Assembly: GCA_027625915.1 (NCBI GenBank)
Contig: JANTQA010000032.1
Span: 992,001 to 1,056,000, forward strand
DNA length: 64,000 nucleotides
Direction of reading: 5' to 3'
Source of the DNA: Anaeramoeba flamelloides
Lineage: Eukaryota > Metamonada > Anaeramoebidae
Positions 1-12,113 of this stretch are shown piece by piece (position 1 is the stretch's first letter; every line of letters begins with the position of its first letter). The notes beneath the pieces are model-generated. The model did no database searches. It was not told the DNA's origin and was given only the letters and a program-made list of their open reading frames with translations. The position numbers were made by a program, and so were the translations under genes.

Positions 1-1269
1 TTTGGACAATCAAAATAAAACTTGCTTTTTTTCTTCATAATCCTTTTTTTTATCAAACGCATTCTTGAGAAAACAATGACTTTTTTCAGTTCAGACATTG
101 AGTTTAATGATATTTTTTTCAATCCAAATTCAAGACTTTGTCTCAACTGATTTCCAAGAAGAAACTCTCCGGTTATCAAAAAGAAAAAGATCTACCACAT
201 GTAGCTTTATGAACAACGAGTGACCGAACGGTTGCCTTCTATTGATACTAAAAAGATATTTGGATACAAAGCAAAGATTTTTTATACTTATTTTTTAATT
301 GTTCTCAGAAACGTTTAGTCCACCACAGACAAATTGATGTACAGAGAAAAACCTAAAGTTTTTTAATAGTTCCTTTAAAGCTGATCAAACCAAGTTATTC
401 AAGTGTTTCATGGCTATTTTTTAGTGGTTTTAGTGTGACTTTTTGGACAATACAAATCCTCCATATCACAAGAGAGATATCCACAAGTGAAAAATTTTTT
501 ACTTGTTTTATTTGAAAAAGTTTTTTGTAACTTTTCGTATTCAAAGATAGTCGACAAACTATAAGGTAGAACCTGTCTGAAAAACTTTGACAAAAGGAGA
601 TCTTGAAGTGAAATCCACAGTTCTCAAATTTTTTATCATACACCACGATATTTGAGACTGTTAAACAAACACAAAGACAATTTCTTGAGAGGCAAAGTAA
701 CCAAGTACCTCAACATTTTCCAAACAGAGTGCAATAAACAACACGATCCAAGAACTAAAAATAACAAAATATATTGTAATCTTTTTGTCTCTTGGAAATT
801 GTCTTGGTGATTGCTGGAGAGTCTCGATCGGATGATTACATGATATAAAAATAAAAAAAGAGTACTGCTGTCAAAGTAACCCATGCAGACTTGTTAATAC
901 TGTTTTCTAAAATAAAGAGATGTCTTTCCTTTTTTTTGTAATTGAAGGCTTTTACATGATTTATCAAAGAAACCAACAATAAACCCTAATTAAATAATGT
1001 TAATTGTAAAATTAAAAGAAACAAAAGTTTCATTCAGCTTTTCATAAATAATCACACCTAAAGAAATAGAATAAATCCTTAAGGCTCCAAATTCTAGAAG
1101 AGAAAATTAACCATAAAAATTGATTGAGTTCATTCTCTAATTTCAATATTACATGATCTATAAGATCTTTTTTTGGAAAGCTGAATGAAAATTTTGTTTC
1201 ATTTATTTTGAAACAAATAGTATGTTATTAGCTGCTAAAAGCCCTTTTAGTTTAAAATAAATTCTATTC
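1..1269. other. No recognisable gene
   Basis: This stretch is somewhat less AT-rich than most of the intergenic DNA. The open frames on the minus strand (395-646 and 636-884) have no family motif, no plausible splice partner and no compositional bias. I see no RNA gene or clear repeat in it. It could hold a decayed repeat whose other copies lie outside the window. Confidence 0.5.
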
Positions 1270-1820
1270 ACTTTTACTGTTGTCAAAATATTGCTTTCAG
1301 AAAAATTTCATACTTGTTTCAAAATAAAAAGTGTGTTTTTTTGTTATAGAAGACCAAATCACTAACCCATAAAAGAAACCAAAAATAAACGATAAGTAAG
1401 CATGGTGTTAGTTTCTTAAAGTTCTTTTATTTAAAAAGAAATTCTAATAATAATAGATCAAAATTATAGAAATTTATTGAAAAATTAGAATAAATATGTC
1501 CCTACGACCCAAAAAACACTAAAAATTGAAAAAAAAATTGAGATTATTATGGAAAATTTTCAACTTTTTACATGAATAATTTAAATTTTGCTGAAAATAA
1601 CCAGTGGTTTACTTTCAAAATTGATTTGAACTTAGGCATACCACGGGGTAGGATATTCGTGTGTATTATTGGAACAGGAACAAAAAAAAAGCACAGATTT
1701 TATTTTGAAACAAGTATTATTATCTCTTTTCCTATCTTTTTTTGATTTTTGCAGACAATAGTTTATATTTTCGTTCATATGTAAGTGAGTGGTTTTTTGA
1801 TCACTACGTGTTATTAAAAT
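1270..1820 (+). repeat. Dispersed repeat family A, copy 1
   Basis: The copy shares ordered blocks with 56540-57035 (+) and 37085-37625 (-). These include a block around 1320-1360 with AAAATAAAAAG then GTTATAGAAGACC, a block near 1420 with GTTTCTTAAAGTTCT, a block near 1605 with TTCAAAATTGATTTGAAC, and a terminal block near 1797 with TTGATCACTA. Copies differ by many substitutions, so the family is old. No open frame is conserved between copies. Unknown superfamily. Confidence 0.7.
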
Positions 1821-2117
1821 CCCGTCTATTTTCAGGAACTGCAGCCCCCATTGAACACCCTGGAAATTTAATATCGTATTATACCCAGTCGCATGCTTTA
1901 ATTTGATTGAATTAATCTTCTTAAAATAATTATAACAAAAATTGTCAATTTTTATAATCGATACACCTAAAATTATAAAACCCACTAATCCTAAAAACAA
2001 GTAAATTTCAATTGTTATTATCCAATTGAAAATATGAGTAATAATTTGAAAAAAAAATATCACCATTTAATAGATAAAAGTATAAATTATTGTGTAATCT
2101 TGATATTTTCTAATTAA

Positions 2118-2652
2118 GATATTGCCTGAATTACTAAATATCTGTATTTTAACCAATTAATATATGCGGAAATCAACCCCCCCCCCCACTTCAAAATTAA
2201 TCGAAATAAATTAACCATGAATTCAAATCTAATTGTATTGGTTTTTGACCCCAGGATATGCTAAATTATTTAGAAAATATGTAAGTTGATAGTTCCCCAT
2301 TCTTTTGATTTCTTAAAATTAGATATTTATTTTCTTTAAGCGCACCTTTTTAATATTTTTTTAATAATTACACATCTAAATTGAAAACCAAGGAACATAT
2401 TTTAGACAAAATAGTATTCCTACATCCACACAAATTCACACTAATAAAACACATTTCTTCATTTTTTTTTTTTTTTAATTAAAAAATTTAAATTTATTAA
2501 AATATTTATTATTTTCAAAATTTAATATTAAAATTAAAATTTTCATTCTTTTCTCTTCTAAATTAATTTAAAAGATATTTCATATTTTTTTTTTGATTTC
2601 CGCATTTATGAATTGGTTAAAATACAGATATTTAGCAATTCAAACAATATTG
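2118..2652. repeat. Element with about 60-bp terminal inverted repeats
   Basis: The left arm (2118-2176) and right arm (2593-2652) are imperfect reverse complements, matching at roughly nine of ten positions. Both contain AAATATCTGTATTTTAACCA and ATGCGGAAATCAA. The roughly 415-bp interior has no coding frame and starts with an 11-base C run. This fits a non-autonomous DNA transposon or foldback element. No target duplication could be settled by eye. Confidence 0.7.
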
Positions 2653-3053
2653 TAATGAGAAAACCTCGAGAGTACCCAATAATTTATACATTTATTTATT
2701 GAATGGGGATATTTTCTTCTTCTTTTTTTTTTTTGCTACTTTTTTTGATTAGTAATAATAATTGAAATTTGGATGTTTTTGGAATTTTTATTGTTTATAT
2801 TTGATAGTAATTAAAATTATAGAAAATTGAAAAAAACATTATTTAGAGAAAAAAAACCCGAAGAAGGAATTATTAATGCCAACTATACACTTTTTATGAT
2901 CTTTAAATAACATATTACCCCAATCCAAATAAATTGTTAAGAATACCCACTATTTGCATAATTATCAAAAATTTTTTATTGATTTGAATAGTTATTATTT
3001 AAAAAATATAAGAATTAACCAAAATAAAAAAAAATTATTAATGATACATTTGA

Positions 3054-3085
3054 CCCCCCCCCCCCCCCCTTTTTTTTTTTTTTTT
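3054..3085 (+). repeat. C16-T16 homopyrimidine tract
   Basis: Sixteen C residues (3054-3069) are followed directly by sixteen T residues (3070-3085), a 32-base perfect pyrimidine strand. Other C runs lie nearby at 2177-2187 and 3367-3375. Long C runs are rare elsewhere in this window. Confidence 0.9.
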
Positions 3086-3259
3086 CATTTCTGTTTAGAG
3101 AAAATTTCCCATTCCGAACTCAATAGAAACCTGAATACTTTTATTTTTCAAGATACAATCCCTTGATATTTTTTCATAAAATTTTCAAGTATAAATTGGA
3201 TATGTTGGGATTTTTTTCTTATTTTTCACTATTTTTATCAAATTTCTTAGATTTTTTAA

Positions 3260-3362
3260 AAGAAATAATTTTCAAAATTAACTTTATTTTTTGAGAAAAT
3301 TTTCAAAAATTAACCTACAATTTTAGAATTTCTTTTTTTAATATTTGAACCTTAAGGAACAG
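3260..3362 (-). repeat. Family A fragment
   Basis: On the reverse strand the segment matches the middle of family A: the GTTTCTTAAAGTTC-like block, the AAAGAAATTC block and the TCTCAAAAAATA block appear in the same order as at 56690-56760. It is short and degraded. Confidence 0.45.
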
Positions 3363-3384
3363 ATAACCCCCCCCCACCAACCGA

Positions 3385-3460
3385 TATCACTTTTAAGACA
3401 CAAACTTTCAACAAAATTTCAGGTACAAAAAAAACTCAAATTAAGGTAATTTTTTTTGCT
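3385..3460 (+). repeat. Half copy of hairpin family B
   Basis: The segment begins with CACTTTTAAGACACAAACTT followed by TCAACAAAATTTCAGG, the characteristic left arm of family B. The right arm is missing or badly decayed; a weak remnant may lie near 3500-3545. Confidence 0.6.
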
Positions 3461-3814
3461 AATGGTTTTACTTTGTTTATTAAAATTGAATCCAAATTTT
3501 AATGCTTAAATTTTGATTGTTTATACCTTAAATTCCCTACAAAGATTTTATGTTAAGTGTAAAAATTTCTGTATTCTTTAGATTTACCCATTTTTACAAT
3601 TTAACCCATAACACTAATTATAACATTTTATTAAAATTTTGATAAATAGGGATTTAAATCTTATAATAAATCAATTCAAAAGATAAATTAGTAATTTATT
3701 CGGAAAATAACTTTTCTTATTCCAGTTAATAATAACTAAAGATATTTCTATACCAGAATATAAAAATAAATGGTCATCTGCATACTTTAACGAAAAAAAT
3801 TAAAATTAGAAAAC

Positions 3815-3930
3815 CTCTTTTGAACCATTCAGCGGGGATAGAATACCCATATTCAGCACCACGTGGAATTAAGAGAACGGGAACGAGAACCGAGGACATA
3901 ACACGAGTCCGAGTTTTTAGATTATTTTTC
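3815..3930. other. GC-richer island, unknown
   Basis: About 115 bases here are close to half GC in a region that is mostly AT. The minus strand is open (3774-3956), but no ATG starts it and no family is recognisable. It may be an isolated exon, an RNA gene or a fragment of a foreign insertion. Confidence 0.35.
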
Positions 3931-4110
3931 AAAAAAGATTTGAATTGGATATACACTGTAGATTGAGAACAAAATTTAAAAATAAAAATTTTTCAAAACC
4001 TTGCTTTTAAAATACAGATTTATTTTTTGTTAATTATTATTTTTTACAATAACAAGGATTATTTCTTAAATATTATTGCAACAAATAGATGAAAAAGGAA
4101 AAAGAAAACA

Positions 4111-7100
4111 TTATAATTGATCACACCAATTATTAATTGGTAAGCAATTAAGATATTTACAATTTTCGCATATATTATTAATATCTGGAAGGAAAAATAG
4201 TAAAAATATTTCTAAAATAAAAACTCCAATGAGGGTTGGGACTGCGATTTTTACAAATATTTTTCGAGTTTTTCCAAAATTTAAATAGGGTAAAATTATA
4301 ATACCCATTAAAATACCATACACTAATCCACCAATATGAGCAAAATTATCGATTGATGGCATTAGACCAAAGGATAAACTTATTATAACAACAAGGAATA
4401 ATTTAATTAAGGTGATTTTTGGATTTTTTATTAGTTTCCAATTTTGAAATAAATCACAAAATTGAATACCCACAAATCCATATAAAGCTGAAGAGGAGCC
4501 ACATGATACAATATTCGGTAAAAAAACAGCAGAAGTTAAATTGCCCCCAATTACAGAAACCAAATAAATCATTAATATTCGATAGTGCCCAATCATTTTT
4601 TCAATTTCAGTCACTACATACAATTGAAATGAAAAATTAAAAATGATATGTATTATGCCTACATGAAGAAACCCTAAAGTATACGCATGTTAAATATTTA
4701 TGCAATTTTAATGTGAAGATATTTATAGGAGAAAGAAAAAAAAAAAAAAAAAAAAAAATTGAATGAGATTTTAATTTGGAAACTATTAAAAATTGAATAA
4801 TAGCGGCAATGGAACGACTTTAAATAAAATAAAATAAAAAAAAATACCCGATACTATCAATCTCCATACCCCACCCTTTATAATCAATGATGTATCTTTT
4901 GCACCCATTGTTATCAGCGTGTCTTCAGATGCACCTATTATGTTTAAAAATAATAATAAAAAAAGGATAAATATTTTTAATTCATCTCACCGAGTAATTA
5001 TTGATATGAATCAATAAGTTTAAAACATAAAAAAATGAAAAATTTCTAAACATTTTTTTTTCAATTTACCCTTATAGAAATTTAGTATTACAAAGGAACC
5101 CTGAAATAAAAAAAATCATTTATTTTTATAACTCTCCAGATTCTCAATTATAAATAATTTAGAAAAGAACTTTTCAAAAAAAGTTAATTTTTCAAAAAAT
5201 AGTCTCAAAAATGCCACTACACTTCATTTTCATTTTGACTTTTTCACAAATTACAAAAATGAAAAAAAATAAACATTCATCTTTTTAAAAATTGATTTAA
5301 ACAAAAAAATTACACGAGTTCTAACACTTGTTATAATTTGTGAATTTTATGTTCCCAATTCACAAATAAGCAGTGTGATATATTGTGAAATGTCTATAGT
5401 AAATATTAAAATTTTTATAAAATTTAAAATACAATATTAAAACAGAACAAGTGGCTAAGAAATATGTTCACAGTAATTTCACAAAGGAAGTTCTTAGTGA
5501 AACACTTTGGTGATGTGGAAAAAAAAAGTGAAAGATGTTTTTGACTTGGAAACATTAATAAAATTAGTTAAATTATATAAATCACAGAAAACTGGGGATA
5601 TGGAGTAATTTCAATTAAAAGAAGAAACAAATTAACTTCAAATAATAATCTTTCATTTTATTTTCAACCTAACTAACAAAAAAAAATTAAGATCTTCTTT
5701 TCTTTTTGATATTTGATTTGGACTTTTGGAGATCTTAAAAATAGTTAATTTCTTCAACAAAATTTTTAATAATTGGCGAATCAAAAAAAAAAGCACTCTA
5801 CCATACACTACAAGGAAAATTTAAACACCAAAAATTAAAGTTAGCCAAAACTATACATTGAATTTCAGTTATACTTCTTTTATAAATTATTTTTTCAAAG
5901 TTATCATAATTTTATGTAATAAAAAAAGGATAGCTTTTAAGCTCATGAAAATCCGAATATCCCCCTTTTTCAAAAATACCAACTTTTGAAAAAAACACCT
6001 ATTTTTGGGGTATTTTTTTAATGAAAAAAGTTGAAATGAATTAATTTTTGATTGAACATTAAGATTGAAAAAAGAATAAATTTTAAAGCAATTTGCAGAA
6101 AACAATCGGGAATGTATATAAAAAACTCAAACATGTAAAAAAAAATAAAATGATAAAAAATATTCCAAAAACAGATAAAAAAATCAGATTTTCAATTTAA
6201 TTTAGCGATATCTTTTTGATTGAAATATTTTGTGTTATTTTAAAATTGAAAAATATGTTTTTTTTTAGACTATTAAAAAAAATACTTGAAAATTATCTCT
6301 CTACTAAGTCAATTAAAAAATTCAAAAATTTTACAATTAAAAATGAAAAAAATATTACTGAAAAATTTCATTTTTTTTTCAATTCCTATTAATATCTATT
6401 AAAGTTGTAAACCTTTTTTAAAATTGTTATGTATAATAATGTTTATTATATGTGTGTATTTCAAAAATACAAAATTTTAGAGATTTTTTTTTGAAAAAAT
6501 TTTCCTTGTCTTGTATGATCGTATTATTAAAACCTTTATCGCAATTAAATCTCTATTTTCATTTTAATCGTCTATTTTTACTTTTAGTATTGTCTTAAAT
6601 TTTGGAATTAAAAATTTTAAGAAATTTTGATTCTTTGAAATGTTTTCCTGATAAATTCAAAAAAACGACCATTTTCAAGAGAAGAAAACAGTTTGAAAAT
6701 CATCCATATTTTCATAGTAACGACCATCAATAACAAACCACTATGATACAATAATAATCTGTTTTCTAAATACAGCATTATCACTTAATAAAATTATTAT
6801 TTTTTTCTTTTTCATTATATTTAAATTTGAAATATGAACTTTTTAAAAAAAAAAATTCAAGATCATAATTGATATTGTTGTCGAGTTGGAAATTTTCCTT
6901 TCAATGATTTATGAAATCAAACAAAATAGATAAAACTACAACTTTATGATGGTTCTTTCAATTCCTAAAACAAATACAAAATTTAAAAGACTTAATAAGC
7001 ATGGGAACAATTTAATACATTGTTTATTTCAATTTTGAATGATTGTTCTTCTTATTTAAAACCAATTTTCAATGAAAATTACATCCTTCTATTTTTCAAA

Positions 7101-10100
7101 TGATATTTTTTTTTATATATTTTTTTATTTATCTGAAAAGAGACCAGATAATTTTTATTATTTTTTTTTTGATTTTAACTCAATATACTTGCTTAATTAT
7201 TAGAAAACAATCAACAATAACCAAATTTCATATTGATTAGATTTACAAAAGAGCAATGGTGCTCTATTAGTCAAAGATTTAATTAACCAAAACTAAATGA
7301 TTAAATATTGAATAGCCGTGATAGCAAAAAATTTTTTATGGGTTAATCTTATATCGATCTTTCACTTACAAAATCAGTTCTTAATTGGGAAACAACCCTT
7401 TCAATTATAATTCAAAAAAAAAAAACAAACAATCAAACAAAAAAAAAAAAACAATAATAAAAATGGCTTTATAGGAACCATCTTCTTGTTTAATTTAATT
7501 TACTTTTGTGAGAAATGATCTTGATTTCGCTATCCAAAAAACAAAACAAAAAAAAAAACAATAATACAGATAAATCTTTTCTCAAGGACTTTTATGATCG
7601 GATCTTCTCTGTTTGAACGATTGGCTATCGTTTGTTAGAAATGATTCGATCTGATATAACTTTTAAAATTTTTACTTAAGGTGTACATAAAAGAATAAAA
7701 TCCAAAATGTTACTTCAAAAAAATTTAATTTTTTCCTTTTCCTTGAGGAATTCTTTTTCAAATTTTGATTATGAATTTTGAATAAATTTTTGGTTTTATT
7801 AAATTATGTTTTGAATTGAGAAATGTGTTCATATTGAAAAGTGAATGAAAAATAGCCAATAGAAAAAATTAAAAAATAGAGATGAGGAGGTGTGCATTTT
7901 AAACAAATCTTTTCTTTTTGAAAACCAAACAAGAAAGATCATCTTTCCCAAAGAGACTTGTTGAGATCAAGAATGTAAAAAAAAAAAATGTTAAAAACCC
8001 ATTTTCAAAGATTTGTTGTTTTTTTCTTCTTAATTTGGATGAGTTCAAACAATATATTGCCTTGAATTTCTCACCCCATAACTATTTATTATTATTTTAC
8101 AAATCCAATTTTTACAAATTTGTTTTCAAAATTAGCTTTCAAAATTCTTTTTTCAAATATTTTTATCAAAATAAGCCAAAAAAAAAGAATATTATTTCAA
8201 AAATTAAAGTAAAAGGGGTTGAATTTTCGAAATCAAAAGAATAATTACAAAAGATTTAACCCAAAGAAAAAGAAAAATTCAAGAAAAAAAGTGAATCAGA
8301 TTCAGAATTTATTTTTGGACTTTCAATTAAATGGAAAATAAATAATTATCAAATCAAACAAACTCAGCCAATAAACCTTTATTTCTGAAGAAGAATTTTA
8401 AAAAATATCCTATTTTCTGGACTAATACTAAGAATTTGATGATTTAAATGAAATAGGAAAGTAAAATTCATTTTGGGAGAATTATTTTTAAATAAAAAGT
8501 TATTTGTTTCTTAAAAATTTTTCAAACAAAGCTTTTTTATTCAGAATTACAATAAACCAAGGCAAAGAAGAAGTAATTGTATTAAATATTACAGATAAGA
8601 TCAAGAAATAAATGATTTTTTTTTATTTTTTCGTGATCAATTTTTTCATTTTTTTTTAATTTCCATTTTTTAATTGGTATGTTAGTCAATTATACTATGG
8701 ATATATTACACTCTATTTTTATTAAAATATTAATGTACCGATTTAAAGAAACGATTTAAATAATTCAGTTTCACATAAACTGTGGCACTCAAAATTGGTA
8801 AAATGTAGCTACTCCCTTAAACAAGTTTATTTGGAAAGATGATCTTTCTTGTTTGGTTTTCAAAAATATAACATTTGTTTTGAATACACACCTTCTTCAG
8901 GGATATTTTTTTGGTTTGTTCTATGATTAATTTGAACAATTAACTGAACATATTTCTAGATCCAAAACCTTATTTATTAAAACCAAAAATTTAATCAGAA
9001 TAAAAAAATTTTCAAAATAATTGAAAAATGAAAGATTCAACTCTGGTTTACTTTGGGCTCGCTGTCTTTTCGTTTTCACAGAGTAGTTAGTGGTATTTTG
9101 GGTTCAAAGTTATGATCTCCAAAGGCACTCAAAAAAATCTTTTTTCAGTAAGGTTTACCACAATTAAAATTTTTCAAACCGGGAAAATCTTCATACTGCC
9201 TTAAAGATCAAAATTTAAATTTACAGAGTCTGAGTTAAATAATCATAAAAAAATGAATTTTCTTGGTTTGAGTCTGATAAATAAATAGTTTTGTTTCTTG
9301 TTTGGGTTTTTACTGATTAATAAAGAAAATTATCAAGCCAAAAAAAAGAAGGTTGTAATTTGTTTTCTTTTTGTGTTTTTTTATGTCTTAATGAGAAATG
9401 TTTACCTAATAAAGGGTTGTATTTGACTTTTTCAACACCACCATTTATAATTATTGATACAACGAACAAAACCACTTGTATAAATGAGAACAACCAAATC
9501 ACGATTGGGTATTTTTTGGGGTTTAAGTCCTCTTCGTACATTTGCAATATGACTTCTCTTAGTCCTCTCATCCCAATGGGTACTGGCAACACATTACTTG
9601 GAATTGCTCCATTCGAAGGATCGATCTTGATTTCCAAGTTGTCGATCTCGTATTCGTCGTCGCTGTCAGACGACGTCGAGCTGCTATCCAAGTTCAGAAT
9701 GAATTTTTCTTCAAGTTTTTGATTTTTTAATTTGTATTTGTTCTCGTTGTTGTTGTTTGAAGTGTCGCTTAAAACTGAAACAAATCCGGTTTGATTTAAT
9801 AATTTGTCTTGAGAGTTATTCACAGTCTGCTTATTGGCATCATTATTCTTTTGAATAATTGCGATGTTAGGAGTATTATCTAGTTGATCAGAATCATAAC
9901 TACTTGAGTAATCTAATAAGACAACATTATTATTCTTGTCTTGTGATTCTTTTTGAAGATCAGGTAACCTGGCTTTTGCGAATTGTTCCTCTAATTCAAT
10001 CGATGAGCTATCTCCTTTTTCAATTTCGCTTGAAGTAAGGGCAACCTCAAAATCACTATCCACAGATGTGGTTGATCGATCAGTGGTTTTTGTTTTTTTG

Positions 10101-10123
10101 TACTTTTGTTTTGTCAAAATCAT
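4111..10123 (-). CDS. Rhomboid-family intramembrane serine protease (three exons)
   Basis: The model is exons 10123-9406, 4934-4848 and 4673-4111, giving 455 residues. Residues 1 to about 195 are a polar, Ser/Asp/Asn-rich cytoplasmic head. A first membrane helix follows (about 205-229), then NPLLG, the usual lead-in of eukaryotic rhomboids. Exon 2 encodes TLITMGAKD and GGVWRLIVS; exon 3 opens with GFLHVG and HIIFN, whose His and Asn line the active site. The catalytic serine is in GSSSALYG (Ser329) and the histidine in DNFAHIGG (His381), so the protease looks active. A Cys-rich tail closes it. All junctions are GT-AG and phase 1. Intron 1 would be 4471 bp. Start: the frame also has a GTG upstream, but the ATG at 10123 is the eukaryotic choice. 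Known for the family: cleavage of substrates within the membrane. Inferred: joining the two halves across the long intron. The exon 2-3 part alone is certain. Confidence 0.82.
7872..7972 (-). repeat. Dispersed repeat family C, partial copy
   Basis: The reverse complement reads CATTCTTGATCTCAACAA, then AAAGATGATCTTTCTTG and TTTGGTTTTC. These match the starts of the copies at 8808 and 14725. It lies in inverted orientation to the copy 850 bp away. Confidence 0.7.
8808..9215 (+). repeat. Dispersed repeat family C, copy 2
   Basis: This aligns along about 400 bp with 14690-15100. Shared blocks in order are GATCTTTC.TGTTTGG, CTAGATCCAAAACCT, AATGAAAGATTCAACTCT, TCAAAGTTA.GAT and GGCACTCAAAAA. It lies inside the proposed rhomboid intron. 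No coding frame is shared by the copies. Confidence 0.75.
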
Positions 10124-11914
10124 AAAAGTCACGAATTCAAAAAATGATTTTTGATTTCTCTTTCAATAATTTTACATTATGAATTTATTCTTTCATTTTA
10201 TTTAGTTATTTTAAGGTCAATACTAAACTAGAATAAAATGTTTTGGGTATAATATTACTTTAGAATTACATTTTTGGCTAAAAATAATATACTAAAGAAA
10301 AATTGAGAATTTTTTTTTTTTTTAAGTGTTATGGGTAAAGATAAGAACAAATAATTTCTATTTTTTTTTAACTTTAAAAAGAAATTGATCAGGTAGCAGT
10401 TTTTTTCACTAGTAAAAATGATGATATTTAAAATTCAATTTGAATATGTTAAACTTCAACTTAGGACTAAAATCTATAAAAAGGCAATCTCTGTAGACAA
10501 GCCGAGATTTACATCGGCTATTTTATTCAAAATATATTATCCCATTTAATTGTTTAAATTTACAAAAATTAAAGTCAACTAAAATCATTTCTGTTTATAC
10601 CAAAAAGAAGATTAAAGTAAAAAGAGTACAAAAGAATAGAGAATTTGTTGAAATCTTTTTCAATCTGAGTTAAATTTTATAAAATCATAATATAGTTTAA
10701 AAAAATTGCGATAAATATGAGTAGAAATATTTTTGAAATTATTGAATTTTCTAAGAAATTTAAACAATATCAGAAACTCAAATCTTTACTTTGAAATTTC
10801 AATAATATTTGAATAAAATTGAAAATAAATTTGTAGTGAAGAATTTGGATGTTATTTTCATAAAATTGTTCATGTAAATTTGGGCAAATTTCCCTGGAAA
10901 ATTATAAAACGATTTTTTCATTATAGTTTAACCCTAATTATCATAACAATTTGTCGAACTATTTATTATATTTTTATAACCGTATAAAATACCAAAGCAC
11001 CATCAGGGATGTAAAACAAATAAAAATTCACAATAAAGACTTTTAACCAATTGTCTAAAAAGGGTGGGATATTTATGAATTGGAAAAATTATTTTTCATC
11101 TTCAGTTATGTTTGCAATTAATACCAATCTTCTTTTTTAATAACATTGGTTATTCCATTTTTCTATTTGTATTGGAAAAAAAATTCAAAATTTTTATTTT
11201 TTTTGATTTTTTTTACTTTTATTTTTGAGATTTTTTTCTTTGGAATTGGTATAAATACAAGTAATAGAAATATCTCAAAAATTTTGGTTTTTTTAAATTT
11301 ACTTTTGTTTTTAAAAATAATAATTCATAAAGTACAGAAAACCTAAAAAAATAATAAATGAATAGTAACAAGGGGCAAAAAAAATTAAATAGAAAGGCTT
11401 TGTAGTATAGGAAATTTGTCTATTTCACGATTAAAAAAAAATTAGGAAAAAATGGTTTTATAATACATTTTGATTATTTTACCATAAAATTGTTTTATTT
11501 CAATATAACTTTTTTATTATATTTTATTAATTTCATTTTTCTTTTTTTCTTCTTTTCTTCTTCTTTTTTTTTGTAATATTTCTTTTTTTTTCACAATAAT
11601 AATAATCAAAAAATAATTATCAATTTTGAATATACAATAAATATTTCATTTAATTCCTTAAATTTTCAATAATTTTTTTTAATACAATTTTAAGATAACT
11701 TTGATTGATGATTTTAATAATTTTATATAAAAAAACATTTTGTTTCCAATCGAAGAGCATTTTATCTTCATCAAGTTTGTTTCAAAATTGTTTCAAATAA
11801 ATATTAATTTCATTAAAATATTTATTACAAAAAAAAAGTAATCTTTGATATTATCATTATATCCGATATAATTTTAGTATTCTATAAAAAACAATGTTTT
11901 TTCTTTAACATAGC

Positions 11915-12113
11915 GTCGTTTCCAAATTTAATGCACAAAATTTCAGAGAAATTTAAGGCACAATAGAAAATCTCAAATTAAGGCACAAAATTCAGATTCT
12001 AGTAAAATAAATTGTAAAAAAAAATAAATTACAAATTTTGTTCCTTCTTTTGAGATTTTTATGTGTCTTAAATTTTGTTGCAAGTTTTTACCTTAAAATT
12101 GGAACTGAATGTA
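11915..12113. repeat. Hairpin MITE family B, copy 2
   Basis: The two halves are reverse complements around a centre near 12010. The left arm has AATGCACAAAATTTCAG and AATTTAAGGCACAAT; the right arm has GTGTCTTAAATTTTGTT and ends with TTGGAACTGAATGTA. The sequence matches the other B copies at both ends. It has no coding capacity. Confidence 0.8.

Larger units (their letters stand above)
2653..4110. other. Intergenic region with repeat fragments
   Basis: It contains a C16-T16 tract, a fragment of family A on the minus strand (about 3260-3362), a half copy of hairpin family B (3385-3460), and a GC-richer island at 3815-3930. I see no gene that I can support. The plus-strand frame at 2954-3166 is mostly homopolymer. 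Confidence 0.5.
4935..9405 (-). other. Proposed 4.5-kb intron of the rhomboid gene
   Basis: The donor is GTAAAC at 9405 and the acceptor is TAATAG ending at 4935, preceded by a T-rich tract on the transcribed strand. Inside I find no gene, only AT-rich DNA and family C repeat copies at 7872-7972 (-) and 8808-9215 (+). A rival model would place a separate first exon near 5070-5100, but it does not supply the missing NPLLG segment. Confidence 0.65.

Noticed and set aside
1632-2066. Minus-strand 144-residue hydrophobic frame
   Set aside because: It overlaps repeat family A, and the other A copies do not keep the frame; the hydrophobic stretch comes from AT-rich DNA.
5070-5100. Possible short exon upstream of the rhomboid catalytic part
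   Set aside because: It has a good TTTCAG acceptor and a usable phase, but the exon 10123-9406 supplies the expected NPLLG and first helix with matching phase, which this does not.
7918-8244. Plus-strand 108-residue frame
   Set aside because: It starts at TTG, overlaps a family C repeat fragment and is dominated by Lys, Phe and Asn from A/T runs; it also lies in the proposed rhomboid intron.
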